A stretch of 8,289 nucleotides of DNA from Elusimicrobiota bacterium (GCA_016194625.1 JACQBB010000420.1:1-8289), one strand, 5' to 3'. Shown: positions 1-7,657, numbered from the stretch's first letter. Notes: a model not told the origin generated them from the letters alone. Translations and numbers: made by a program.

Positions 1-48
1 CACGGGGATGCCGCGGGGGCCGGACTGTTGCGCCCCTCATCGTCGTAC

Positions 49-54
49 AGGAGG
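49..54 (+). promoter_or_regulatory. Shine-Dalgarno site that fixes the hsp20 start
   Basis: A perfect AGGAGG lies seven bases before the ATG at 62. It selects that ATG over the in-frame ATG at 8, which has no such site and would add an 18-residue leader rich in Cys, Arg and Pro that does not resemble an Hsp20 N-terminus. No -10/-35 pair, CIRCE repeat or other heat-shock element is visible in the 61 bases available, so the promoter may lie before the window. Confidence 0.85.
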
Positions 55-61
55 TCTCGCC

Positions 62-541
62 ATGGCTCCCCACAAGACCCGCGTTCCGTCTCCGGAGGGC
101 TCCGCCTGGAAGCCCGTCCGCGACGTCCTCGAGACGCTCGAGCAGGTGGCGGCGACGGGCTGGTACCCGGCGCGCCGCGAGCTCCTGTCCCGGCTGGGCT
201 CCGTCCCGCGCCCGGACCTGCCGGTCTGGGTCCCCGAGGCGGACGTCGAGGAGACGCCCCGGGAGTTCGTCGTCACCTTCGCCCTCCCCGGCGTCGAGAA
301 GGACGAGATCCATCTCTCCGTCACCGAGGACGAGGTCGCGATCCGCGGGCGCCGCGGCCCCGCGAAGGACGAGCGCGCGGTCATCCGCCGCGAGCTCGCG
401 CACGGCGAGTTCCTGCGCCGCCTGCCGCTGCCGGCCGAGGTCAAGCCCGCGACGGCGCGGGCGACGCACCGCAACGGCCTCCTGCGCGTGACGGTCGAGC
501 GCGCGCGCGCCGCGGTCGGCCGCAGCGTCAAGATCGAATAG
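62..541 (+). CDS. Hsp20 / small heat-shock protein (alpha-crystallin family)
   Basis: This is a 159-residue ATP-independent chaperone of the sHSP family, expected to hold unfolding cytoplasmic proteins in large oligomers for refolding by Hsp70/ClpB-type machines. The alpha-crystallin domain covers about residues 57-148. It opens with the typical VPEADVEET stretch and contains the FALPGVEKDEI segment (about 73-83). It continues with RRELAHGEFLRRLPLPAEV (about 109-127) and the A-x-x-x-NGLL signature (about 134-141). The tail ends in SVKIE, where V-K-I can serve as the short I/V-x-I/V motif that docks neighbouring subunits. The N-terminal arm of about 55 residues is usual in length for bacterial class A proteins. 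The start at 62 is set by AGGAGG at 49-54. The gene ends 13 bases before the UbiB-family gene and is probably co-transcribed with it. The family call is firm; individual clients and stress regulation are unknown. Confidence 0.95.
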   Translation: MAPHKTRVPSPEGSAWKPVRDVLETLEQVAATGWYPARRELLSRLGSVPRPDLPVWVPEADVEETPREFVVTFALPGVEKDEIHLSVTEDEVAIRGRRGPAKDERAVIRRELAHGEFLRRLPLPAEVKPATARATHRNGLLRVTVERARAAVGRSVKIE

Positions 542-554
542 TCCGGGAGGTGCC

Positions 555-2240
<1,686 letters not shown>

Positions 2241-2246
2241 CGCGCG

Positions 2247-2275
2247 TTGAGTCGCCGCCCGCGAAGCGGTAAGAT
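2247..2275 (+). promoter_or_regulatory. Predicted sigma70-type promoter for leaderless nadC
   Basis: TTGAGT (2247-2252) is a -35-like hexamer. It is separated by 17 bases from TAAGAT (2270-2275), a TAnnnT -10-like hexamer. The ATG of nadC starts six bases after the -10, which places the transcription start at or next to the A of the start codon. There is no Shine-Dalgarno sequence before 2282. The promoter sits in the 41-base gap after the ubiB-family stop, so nadC and the yidB-like gene can be transcribed independently of hsp20-ubiB. This is inferred from spacing and consensus only. Confidence 0.6.
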
Positions 2276-2281
2276 GGGCCG

Positions 2282-3130
2282 ATGAGGAAGCTCCCGCCGT
2301 CGGCCTGGAAGCCGCTGCTGCGCGCCGCCCTGCGCGAGGACCTGGGGGCCGCCGGCGACCTGACCACGCGCCTGTTCGTCCCGAGGGACGCGCGCTTCGC
2401 GGCCCGCGTCGTCAGCCGCGAGGCCGGCGTCGTGTGCGGCCTGGAGATCGCGGCGGCGGCGTTCAAGGCCTGCGCGCCGCGCGCCCGCGTGAGGCTCCTC
2501 GTCCGCGACGGCGCCCGCGTGCGCCCCGGCCAGGCGGTGATGTCGGTGTCCGGCGGCCGCGGCCTGCTCACGGCCGAGCGCACCGCGCTCAACTTCCTCC
2601 AGCGCATGTCCGGCGTGGCCACGCTCACGCGCCGCTACGCCGACGCGGTCCGCGGCACCCGCGCGCGCGTGCTCGACACGCGCAAGACGCTTCCCGGCTG
2701 GCGCGCGCTCGACAAGTACGCCGTCGCCTGCGGCGGCGGCGTCAACCACCGGATGGGCCTGTACGACGCGGTGATGGTCAAGGACAACCACTACCTGGGC
2801 AAGCGCCTCGCCGAAGGCGCCGCGGAGCTGCGCCGCCGCCATCCCGGGGTGCCGCTCATCGTCGAGTGCGACTCGCCCGCGCAGGCGACGCGCGCGCTGG
2901 CGCTGAGGCCCGAGGTGCTCCTGCTCGACAACATGAGCCCCGCGCTCCTGCGCCGCGAGCTCCCGCGCCTGCGCCGGCTCGCCCCGCGCGTGAAGCTGGA
3001 GGTGTCGGGCGGCGTGTCGCTGGACGGCCTGCGCGCGATCGCCAGGCTCGGCCCCGACCGCATCTCGGTCGGCCGCCTCACGCACAGCGCGCCGGCGCTC
3101 GACCTCGGACTCGATCTGGCGGCTCCGTAA
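2282..3130 (+). CDS. nadC: Quinolinate phosphoribosyltransferase (decarboxylating), EC 2.4.2.19
   Basis: This 282-residue enzyme converts quinolinate and PRPP to nicotinate mononucleotide, CO2 and PPi in de novo NAD synthesis in the cytosol. Family motifs appear in order: EDLGAAGDLTT (19-29); ERTALNFLQRMSG (99-111); DTRKTLPGWR (132-141), carrying substrate-binding Arg and Lys; KYAVACGGGVNHRMGL (145-160), the quinolinate pocket; KDNH (167-170); and ECD (195-197). These are followed by LLLDNMSP (213-220), EVSGG (240-244) and ISVGRLTHSAPALDLGL (261-277). Length is normal (about 280) and no key residue looks lost. The usual partners nadA and nadB are not in the window. The start at 2282 has no ribosome site, but a -10 hexamer ends six bases upstream, which suggests a leaderless message. 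A shorter upstream ATG at 2274 is out of frame. The yidB-like gene follows after 15 bases. Confidence 0.97.
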   Translation: MRKLPPSAWKPLLRAALREDLGAAGDLTTRLFVPRDARFAARVVSREAGVVCGLEIAAAAFKACAPRARVRLLVRDGARVRPGQAVMSVSGGRGLLTAERTALNFLQRMSGVATLTRRYADAVRGTRARVLDTRKTLPGWRALDKYAVACGGGVNHRMGLYDAVMVKDNHYLGKRLAEGAAELRRRHPGVPLIVECDSPAQATRALALRPEVLLLDNMSPALLRRELPRLRRLAPRVKLEVSGGVSLDGLRAIARLGPDRISVGRLTHSAPALDLGLDLAAP

Positions 3131-3145
3131 CCCTCGGGAGGACGC

Positions 3146-3514
3146 ATGGGATTCATGGACGAGCTGAAGGCGCGCATGGCGGGCAAGGTCGCGGAGGCGC
3201 TGTCGCAGAAGAGCCCCGAGGTCGTGGGCCTGGTCAACGAGCTGATGGTGAACCGCCCGACGACCGGGCTCATCGACCTCGTCGACCGGTTCGAGAAGGC
3301 GGGGCTGGACCACCTGATGAAGTCGTGGGTCGGCACGGGGCAGAACCTGCCGATCACCCCTCAGCAGCTGACGCAGGTCCTCGGCGACGACAAGCTGGGA
3401 CGGTTCGCCGCGGGACTGGGCGCGGACCCGGAGCAGGTGAAGCGGCTGCTCGCGCAGCATCTGCCGGAGGTCGTCGACGCGCTGACGCCGGACGGCCGCC
3501 TGCCGAAGGCTTGA
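3146..3514 (+). CDS. YidB-like protein (DUF937 family), function unknown
   Basis: This 122-residue protein matches the YidB/DUF937 pattern. It has a central LIDLVDRFEKAGLDHLMKSWVG segment (about 43-64) followed by GTGQNLPITPQQLTQVLG. The C-terminal part, about residues 83-117, reads as a helical FAAGLGADPEQVKRLLAQHL stretch and ends in the LPEVVDALTPDGRLP signature. The family has no established biochemical role. The N-terminus here is a short amphipathic region rather than the Gly-rich stretch common in other members. There is no signal peptide or transmembrane helix, so it is expected in the cytoplasm. GGGAGG at 3136-3141 provides a ribosome site four bases before the ATG. The gene lies 15 bases after nadC and is probably translated from the same transcript. 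It ends four bases before the stop of the convergent corA-like gene. The family assignment is from motif memory. Confidence 0.85.
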   Translation: MGFMDELKARMAGKVAEALSQKSPEVVGLVNELMVNRPTTGLIDLVDRFEKAGLDHLMKSWVGTGQNLPITPQQLTQVLGDDKLGRFAAGLGADPEQVKRLLAQHLPEVVDALTPDGRLPKA

Positions 3515-3518
3515 CCGC

Positions 3519-4367
3519 CTAGTCGTCCAGGAAGCCGCGCGCCTTCAGCCCCCACAGCGCCGCGGCCACCGACGCGCCCATCGCCGCGAGCGCCCCGACG
3601 AACAGCCCGGGGCTGTGGAAGGGGATGACGGTGAAGTTCATCCCCCAGAACGACGCCCAGACGGTGAGCGGCACGGCCACGCTGGCCATCACGGTCAGCC
3701 GCTTGATCTGGTCGTTGGTGCGCTGGGCGTTGAGGCCCCAGTACATGTCCATCGCGCCCGAGACCTGGGCTTGATGGAACACCAGGCTCTGCTGGACGCG
3801 CTCGCAATGGTCGATGAGGTCGCGCATGCGCCAGCGCAGGTCGTCGCCCGGGGACAGGAAGCGCTCCCATTGCGCCGCCACGGACGCGAGCGACGCCGTC
3901 GCGTGGGCCGCGGCGCCCAGCTCGCGCTTGAGCCGCACGAGCCGCCGCGGCTGGGCGCGGCCGCGGAACAGCGCCTCCTCGAAGGCGGGCAGCTCGGCGG
4001 CGAGCGTCCGCGCGCGGCCTTCCGTCGCGTCGGTGGCCGCGTCCAGCGCTTGATAGAGGAGATGCGCGGCGTCGGGCGCGTCCTCGCCCACGCCGAGGAA
4101 CTCGCGCCAGGTCGCGCCGCGCGGCGGGGCGCCGTCGGCCACCAGCAGGACCGTCTTCGGGAACACGACGAACTCCAGCTCGACCACGGCCTCCGGCAGG
4201 CAGACGAACCAGACCAGCAGCTGGTGCGTCCCGTAGTCCTCGAACTTCGCGCGCTGGTTGCGCTTGAGGCAGTCCTCCAGCGCCAGCGGATGCACGCCCA
4301 GCTCCCGCGCCGCGGAACGGATCCCGTCCGCGTCGCCCGCCCGATGCTCACGCCAGACGATGCCCAT
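3519..4367 (-). CDS. CorA-family divalent-cation (Mg2+) transporter
   Basis: A 282-residue inner-membrane protein of the CorA metal-ion channel superfamily, which moves Mg2+ (sometimes Co2+/Ni2+ or Zn2+) as a pentamer. The N-terminal cytoplasmic domain runs through the typical LGVHPLALEDCLKRNQRAKFEDYG segment (about 23-46). A long helical arm follows to about residue 220, with DLIDHCERVQQ near 183. Two membrane helices close the protein, about 224-241 and 255-275. The signature GMN filter motif is intact at 242-244, within WGMNFTVIP. The loop after GMN lacks the usual MPE sequence, so ion preference may differ from E. coli CorA. At 282 residues it is somewhat shorter than the typical 310-330. 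It starts 10 bases after the DUF808 stop, whose TAA begins the AAGGAGG ribosome site, so the two are almost surely one operon. It converges on the yidB-like gene with four bases between the stops. Confidence 0.92.
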   Translation of the reverse strand: MGIVWREHRAGDADGIRSAARELGVHPLALEDCLKRNQRAKFEDYGTHQLLVWFVCLPEAVVELEFVVFPKTVLLVADGAPPRGATWREFLGVGEDAPDAAHLLYQALDAATDATEGRARTLAAELPAFEEALFRGRAQPRRLVRLKRELGAAAHATASLASVAAQWERFLSPGDDLRWRMRDLIDHCERVQQSLVFHQAQVSGAMDMYWGLNAQRTNDQIKRLTVMASVAVPLTVWASFWGMNFTVIPFHSPGLFVGALAAMGASVAAALWGLKARGFLDD

Positions 4368-4372
4368 GCTCC

Positions 4373-4380
4373 CCTCCTTA
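4373..4380 (-). promoter_or_regulatory. Stop codon fused to Shine-Dalgarno site (DUF808 to corA)
   Basis: On the minus strand the DUF808 stop TAA (4380-4378) runs straight into AAGGAGG (4379-4373), five bases before the corA-like ATG at 4367. Stop codon and ribosome site share bases. This arrangement favours reinitiation or translational coupling, and it confirms the 4367 start. Confidence 0.8.
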
Positions 4381-5265
4381 ATGAACGCGCGCGCCGGCCG
4401 CCCGGCGCGCCAGCGCCGCCAGCGGGACCGCGGCCAGCCCCGCCGCGACGCCCGCCGCCAGGTTCATCCCCAGCGCGGCCGGGCCGTGGACGCCATGTCC
4501 GGCTCCGAAGCCGTGGACCAATATCCCGCCGCCGACCGTGAACATCGCCGCGGTCCCGACCACGGTCAGGCCCTTCATGAAATGCGGCACGCCCGCGAGC
4601 AGGCCGCGGCCGAGGCGGCGGCGCGCGTCCGCCCACGCCCCGCGCCCGGAGCGGCGCGCCAGGTGCAGGCCCACGTCGTCGGCCTTCACGATGGCCGCGA
4701 CCAGGCCGTAGATGCCGGCGGTCATCACGACGGCGACCACCGACAGCGCCGCGGCCTTCAGCGCGGGCGCGGCGGACGACAGCGCGTCGTGCGCGATGAC
4801 GACGATCTCCGCGGACAGCACCGTGTCGGTCTTCACGGCCTGCGCGATGTTGCGCCTCTCCAGCTCCAGCAGGTCGGCGGCGCCGCGGCGCGCGGCGCTG
4901 GTCACGCGCGCGGCGCGCTCCCGGCGCTCGGCCGGGTGCAGGCGCTCGAGCGCCTTCTCGATGCCCTCGTAGCATAGGTACAGTCCGCCCAGCATCATCA
5001 GCGGCGTCACGGCGCGCGGGAAGACCCAGTCGAGCAGGAGCACGCCCGGGACGAGGAAGGCCTTGTTGACCAGCGAGCCCTTGGCCACCGCCCACACGAT
5101 GGGCAGCTCGCGCGAGGCGTCGAAGCCCGACACCTGGCGCGCGCCCACCGCCAGGTCGTCGCCCGCCACGCCCGCCGCGTTCTTGACCGCGACCTTCGAC
5201 ATCGTCGCCAGGTCGTCGGTGATGCTGGCCAGGTCGTCGAGGAGCGAGAGGAAGCCGCCGGTCAT
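4378..5265 (-). CDS. DUF808 / YedI-family inner-membrane protein, function unknown
   Basis: This 295-residue polytopic membrane protein belongs to the YedI/DUF808 family. The conserved N-terminal block is clear: GGFLSLLDDLASITDDLATMSKVA (about 3-26), AAGVAGDDLAVGARQVSGF (30-48), and RELPIVWAVAKGSLVNKAFLVP (52-73). The segment MMLGGLYLCYEGIEK (89-103) follows. Hydrophobic segments suitable for membrane helices lie at about 68-100, 163-192, 235-252 and 264-287. Length is typical. The family has no established function. Here it is the first gene of a two-gene operon with a CorA-type transporter, hinting at a link to ion transport or envelope ion balance. No Shine-Dalgarno sequence precedes the ATG at 5265. 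A TACTCT hexamer ends six bases upstream, so translation probably starts on a leaderless message. It is 48 bases downstream of the histidine kinase on the same strand but appears to have its own promoter. Confidence 0.9.
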   Translation of the reverse strand: MTGGFLSLLDDLASITDDLATMSKVAVKNAAGVAGDDLAVGARQVSGFDASRELPIVWAVAKGSLVNKAFLVPGVLLLDWVFPRAVTPLMMLGGLYLCYEGIEKALERLHPAERRERAARVTSAARRGAADLLELERRNIAQAVKTDTVLSAEIVVIAHDALSSAAPALKAAALSVVAVVMTAGIYGLVAAIVKADDVGLHLARRSGRGAWADARRRLGRGLLAGVPHFMKGLTVVGTAAMFTVGGGILVHGFGAGHGVHGPAALGMNLAAGVAAGLAAVPLAALARRAAGARVH

Positions 5266-5271
5266 GAGGCA

Positions 5272-5300
5272 AGAGTAGCGGGTCCGGCGCGTCCGCGCAA
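5272..5300 (-). promoter_or_regulatory. Predicted promoter for leaderless DUF808-corA operon
   Basis: Reading the minus strand, TTGCGC (5300-5295) is followed after exactly 17 bases by TACTCT (5277-5272), then six bases to the ATG at 5265. The -35 hexamer is identical to that of the rhodanese promoter at 7601-7629, and all spacings are the same. No Shine-Dalgarno sequence lies between promoter and ATG. Transcription should start at about the first base of the start codon. Confidence 0.55.
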
Positions 5301-5319
5301 GCCTGACCGCGCGTCAGGC
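5301..5319. repeat. Perfect inverted repeat (7-bp arms) across the kinase stop codon
   Basis: GCCTGAC (5301-5307) and GTCAGGC (5313-5319) are exact inverted copies with a 5-base CGCGC loop. The repeat covers the last codons and TGA stop of the histidine kinase, and its left arm touches the -35 hexamer of the DUF808 promoter at 5300. No T-run follows on either strand, so it is not a standard intrinsic terminator. It could be a weak RNA hairpin at the end of the kinase transcript, a regulator-binding site for the DUF808-corA promoter, or chance in GC-rich DNA. Confidence 0.4.
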
Positions 5320-7092
5320 GTCCAGCAGGGCGCGGACCCGGCGCAGCAGGGCCTCGGGCGAGAAGGGCTTCTGAAGGAACGCCTCGCCCGGCTGGATCCC
5401 GGCGTCGCCCTCGCCGTAGCCGGAGACCAGCAGGACCTTCAGCCCCGGACGCAGTCCGGCCGCCTTGCGGGCGAGGTCGCGCCCCGTGCCCTCGCCGAGG
5501 ACGACGTCCGAGATCAGCAGGCGCAGGGCCTCCGGATGCCGCTCGCAGGCGCGCAGGGCCTCGGCGGCGCCGCGCGCCTCGATCACCGCGTAGCCGTTCG
5601 CGGCGAGGATGCGGGTGACGAGCCGGCGGACGGTGTCCTCGTCCTCGACCAGGAGGACGGTCTCGGACCCGCGCAGGGGCGCGGCCTGCTCCGGCGTCCG
5701 GGCGGCCAGGCGTTCCGCCGGTCCCGAGACGCGCGGCAGCGAGACCGCGAACTCGGCGCCCTTCCCGGGCTCGCTGGAGACCGCGACGCTCCCGCCGCAC
5801 TGCTCGACGATCTCGCGCACGGTCGACAGGCCGAGGCCGGTCCCCTTCGTCGCGTCCTTCGTGGTGAAGAACGGCTCCCAGATGCGGGGCAGGACCGCCG
5901 GGTCGATGCCGGCGCCGGTGTCGCGCACCCTCAGCGTCACCCGGTCCGGCTCGGCGTCGGCGGTCGCGATGGTCACGGTGCCGCCGGACGGCATCGCGTC
6001 GCGCGCGTTGACGACCAGGTTCAGGAGGATCTGCTCGAGGTGGCCGATGTCGGCCCGCACCCGGCCCAGGCCGGGCGCCAGCGCCGTCTCGACGCGGACG
6101 CGCTCGCCGATGATCCGGCGCAGGAAGTTGCCCATGCCCTGCACGACCTCGTTTAGGTCCACGACCGCGGGCCGGGCCGCCTGGCGCCGGCTGAGGGCCA
6201 GGAGCTGGCGCGTCAGCGCCGACGCGCGCTCCCCCGCCAGCCGTATCTCCTGCGCGTCCGTCACCACGGACTTGTCCGCGGCCGGGTTGTTGACGATGAG
6301 GTCGCTCAGGCCGATCATCGCGGTCAGCACGTTGTTGAAGTCGTGCGCGACGCCGCCGGCCAGCCGGCCGATGGCCTCGCGCTTCTGGGCTCTCAGCAGC
6401 TCCTGCTGGAGGCGGTCGCGCTCGGCCTCGGCCTGCGTGACGCGCACCAGCTGCGCGGTCATCCACTCCACGCGCTTGCGCTCGCGCGCGGTCTCGTCCT
6501 TCTCGACCAGGATGCCCGGCGGGACGTAGTTCGAGTTCTCGCACAGCGTCGGGCCGATCGCGGCGAGCCGATGCGTGCCCAGGACGCCGCGCAAGGTCTC
6601 GGCCGGGACGCGGTCCTTCGGGTACTGGCACATGCCGACCATGCGCTTGCCGGCGAAGAACAGGTCCAGCAGGGCCTCGTAATAGACGACTTCGCCGTAG
6701 TCCTCGCGCGGGCCGACCTGCAAGGAGACGTCGCCCACCGCGCGCAGGGCGGAGAAGCCGCCGGCGAGGGTGGAATCGTAGGCGTTCTGGAGGAAGGCGA
6801 GCATCTTGTCGGTCCGCCAGCGCCCGTCGTCGAGGTAATCCTGGGACGCGGTCAGGATCAGACGGTCCTTGCCCGCCTCCTTCTCGACGTCCACGCCCGC
6901 GTCCTTCAGGCCCGCGCGGACCGCCTCGACCGAGTCCGGCCCGCCCACGAACACGCAGCGCTCCCCGCGCTCCAGCCCGATGCCGAGGAAATTCGCGGTG
7001 ATCTTGCCGTGCTGCTCCGGAGAATCGAAGAACAGGCAGCAATGGTCCCCGTGGGCGAGCCGAGGGAGGGTCTCACGGAGCCGGGTCATCAT
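5314..7092 (-). CDS. Soluble hybrid sensor histidine kinase: MEDS sensor, HisKA/HATPase_c, C-terminal receiver
   Basis: A 592-residue signalling protein. Residues about 12-200 form a MEDS sensory domain, the kind found in DcmR: HGDHCCLFFDS (14-24), the central RAVGDVSLQVG, GMCQYPKDRVP (153-163) and LCENSNYVPP (183-192). A coiled linker (200-235) leads to the phosphoacceptor box with His250 in GGVAHDFNN. The ATPase domain carries the N-box NLVVNARDAM (358-367), G1 DTGAGI (391-396), EPFFTTK (406-412) and G2 KGTGLGLS (416-423). A receiver domain fills 476-590 with acidic pocket Glu483/Asp484, phosphoacceptor Asp529, Ser557 and Lys575-Pro576. All catalytic residues are present. No membrane helix is seen, so it senses a cytoplasmic signal. 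Neither an HPt protein nor a DNA-binding regulator is adjacent, making it an orphan. There are two consecutive ATGs (7092, 7089) and no ribosome site; a TATAAT box lies 12 bases upstream. Confidence 0.95.
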   Translation of the reverse strand: MMTRLRETLPRLAHGDHCCLFFDSPEQHGKITANFLGIGLERGERCVFVGGPDSVEAVRAGLKDAGVDVEKEAGKDRLILTASQDYLDDGRWRTDKMLAFLQNAYDSTLAGGFSALRAVGDVSLQVGPREDYGEVVYYEALLDLFFAGKRMVGMCQYPKDRVPAETLRGVLGTHRLAAIGPTLCENSNYVPPGILVEKDETARERKRVEWMTAQLVRVTQAEAERDRLQQELLRAQKREAIGRLAGGVAHDFNNVLTAMIGLSDLIVNNPAADKSVVTDAQEIRLAGERASALTRQLLALSRRQAARPAVVDLNEVVQGMGNFLRRIIGERVRVETALAPGLGRVRADIGHLEQILLNLVVNARDAMPSGGTVTIATADAEPDRVTLRVRDTGAGIDPAVLPRIWEPFFTTKDATKGTGLGLSTVREIVEQCGGSVAVSSEPGKGAEFAVSLPRVSGPAERLAARTPEQAAPLRGSETVLLVEDEDTVRRLVTRILAANGYAVIEARGAAEALRACERHPEALRLLISDVVLGEGTGRDLARKAAGLRPGLKVLLVSGYGEGDAGIQPGEAFLQKPFSPEALLRRVRALLDA

Positions 7093-7104
7093 GGGATTGC
7101 AAAG

Positions 7105-7135
7105 ATTATATAACCCGCCTCGCCCCCCTTTTCAA
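7105..7135 (-). promoter_or_regulatory. Predicted promoter for the MEDS histidine kinase
   Basis: On the minus strand TTGAAA (7135-7130) precedes a perfect consensus TATAAT (7110-7105) with a 19-base spacer. TATAAT falls in an AT-rich patch (about 7101-7112) that stands out in this GC-rich window. The first ATG lies 12 bases past the hexamer, leaving an untranslated leader of only about five bases with no Shine-Dalgarno sequence. The spacer is longer than the ideal 17 and contains a G-tract of six. Confidence 0.65.
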
Positions 7136-7152
7136 GACCCAGCGCGGGGGGC
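7122..7152 (-). repeat. G/C-tract inverted repeat after the rhodanese stop, possible hairpin
   Basis: GCCCCCC (7122-7128) can pair with GGGGGGC (7146-7152) around a 17-base loop. On the minus strand it begins five bases after the rhodanese TAG. The loop contains the kinase -35 hexamer TTGAAA, so the same DNA may end rhodanese transcription and start kinase transcription. The long loop and lack of a T-run directly after the stem make it a poor intrinsic terminator. Confidence 0.3.
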
Positions 7153-7156
7153 CGGA

Positions 7157-7594
7157 CTACGGCGCGGGGACGCGGACCGGCAGGCCGGCGGCCTTCCAGT
7201 CCGCGAAGCCGCCCATGTTGGCGGTCTTGTAGCCGCGCTCCTTGAGATGGACGGCGAACTTCGCGGCGCGGCGCCCGGAATGGCAGTAGAGGACGACCGT
7301 CCGGTCCTTGGGCAGGCCCGCCGCGAAGCGGTCGAGCGCGCGGGCGCCCGCGCCGTCGCCCGCCTCGGCGGCGGACAGCGGGAACCACATCGCCGGCGCG
7401 GCCATCCCGTCGGCGACCTCCTTCTTCTCGCGCACGTCCAACAGGACCGCGGTCCCGGCGCGCACGGCCGCGTCGGCGTCGCGCGCGGTGATCTCGATCT
7501 GGGGCGGCGGGGCGGCCGGTTTCGGCGCCGCAGGCGCGTGGGCGCAGGCGGCAGCGGCGGCGGCCAGGCATAAAAGGAAAGAGCGGGTCCTCAT
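7157..7594 (-). CDS. Rhodanese-domain lipoprotein
   Basis: This 145-residue protein starts with a lipoprotein-type signal: MRTRS, a hydrophobic stretch (6-16) and Cys17 in an Ala-rich lipobox followed by AHAP. The mature protein should be lipid-anchored on the outer face of a membrane. A Pro/Ala-rich linker (about 18-32) leads to one rhodanese domain (about 33-143). The domain has the LLDVREKKE segment (51-59), the active-site loop CHSGRR at 104-109 with sulfur-accepting Cys104, and the closing MGGFADWKAAGLPV (127-140). Single-domain rhodaneses carry persulfide sulfur; outside the cytoplasm the role may be thiosulfate or sulfane-sulfur handling or redox sensing, but no partner gene shows which. 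The start at 7594 is preferred over ATG 7612 because it gives a compact signal peptide and lies six bases after TACGAT, suggesting a leaderless message. The open frame extends further upstream only as an antisense artefact of the topoisomerase gene. Confidence 0.88.
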   Translation of the reverse strand: MRTRSFLLCLAAAAAACAHAPAAPKPAAPPPQIEITARDADAAVRAGTAVLLDVREKKEVADGMAAPAMWFPLSAAEAGDGAGARALDRFAAGLPKDRTVVLYCHSGRRAAKFAVHLKERGYKTANMGGFADWKAAGLPVRVPAP

Positions 7595-7600
7595 CGGGCC

Positions 7601-7629
7601 ATCGTAGCCCATCTCCGCGCCCGGCGCAA
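7601..7629 (-). promoter_or_regulatory. Predicted promoter for leaderless rhodanese lipoprotein gene
   Basis: On the minus strand TTGCGC (7629-7624), 17 bases, TACGAT (7606-7601), then six bases to the ATG at 7594. Hexamer, spacer and discriminator lengths equal those of the DUF808 promoter. No Shine-Dalgarno sequence is suitably placed: GGAG at about 7616-7613 is 18 bases away from the chosen ATG and abuts the alternative ATG at 7612. Confidence 0.55.
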
Positions 7630-7631
7630 CC

Positions 7632-7642
7632 CGGGATTCCCG
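7632..7642. repeat. Palindrome CGGGATTCCCG between divergent promoters
   Basis: CGGGA and TCCCG are perfect inverted arms around a single central T. It lies in the 81-base gap between the divergent rhodanese and topoisomerase VI B genes, just behind the rhodanese -35 (ends 7629) and over the -35 position expected for the topoisomerase promoter. It could be a shared operator for a dimeric regulator, but at this length chance is also plausible. Confidence 0.3.
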
Positions 7643-7657
7643 ACGGAGGCCGCCCTT

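Noticed and set aside
28..51. TTGCGC at 28-33 followed by TACAGG as an hsp20 promoter
   Set aside because: The spacer is only 12 bases and TACAGG does not fit TAnnnT; AGGAGG makes this a normal leadered or internal gene.
3491..3516. Possible terminator hairpin at the end of the yidB-like gene
   Set aside because: Only a four-base GCCT/AGGC stem can be formed and no T-run follows.
2434..3522. Plus-strand open frame of 362 codons overlapping nadC and the yidB-like gene
   Set aside because: Low-complexity Arg/Ala/Pro composition in a shifted frame; both real genes have family motifs in their own frames.
3695..7042. Minus-strand open frame of 1115 codons across corA, DUF808 and the kinase
   Set aside because: It is an off-frame shadow of three real genes on the same strand, rich in Arg, Gly and Pro, and has no ribosome site or domain.
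7645..7649. GGAGG as the ribosome site for topoisomerase VI B
   Set aside because: It is 26 bases from the ATG and lies upstream of the likely -10 element, so it is probably not even transcribed.
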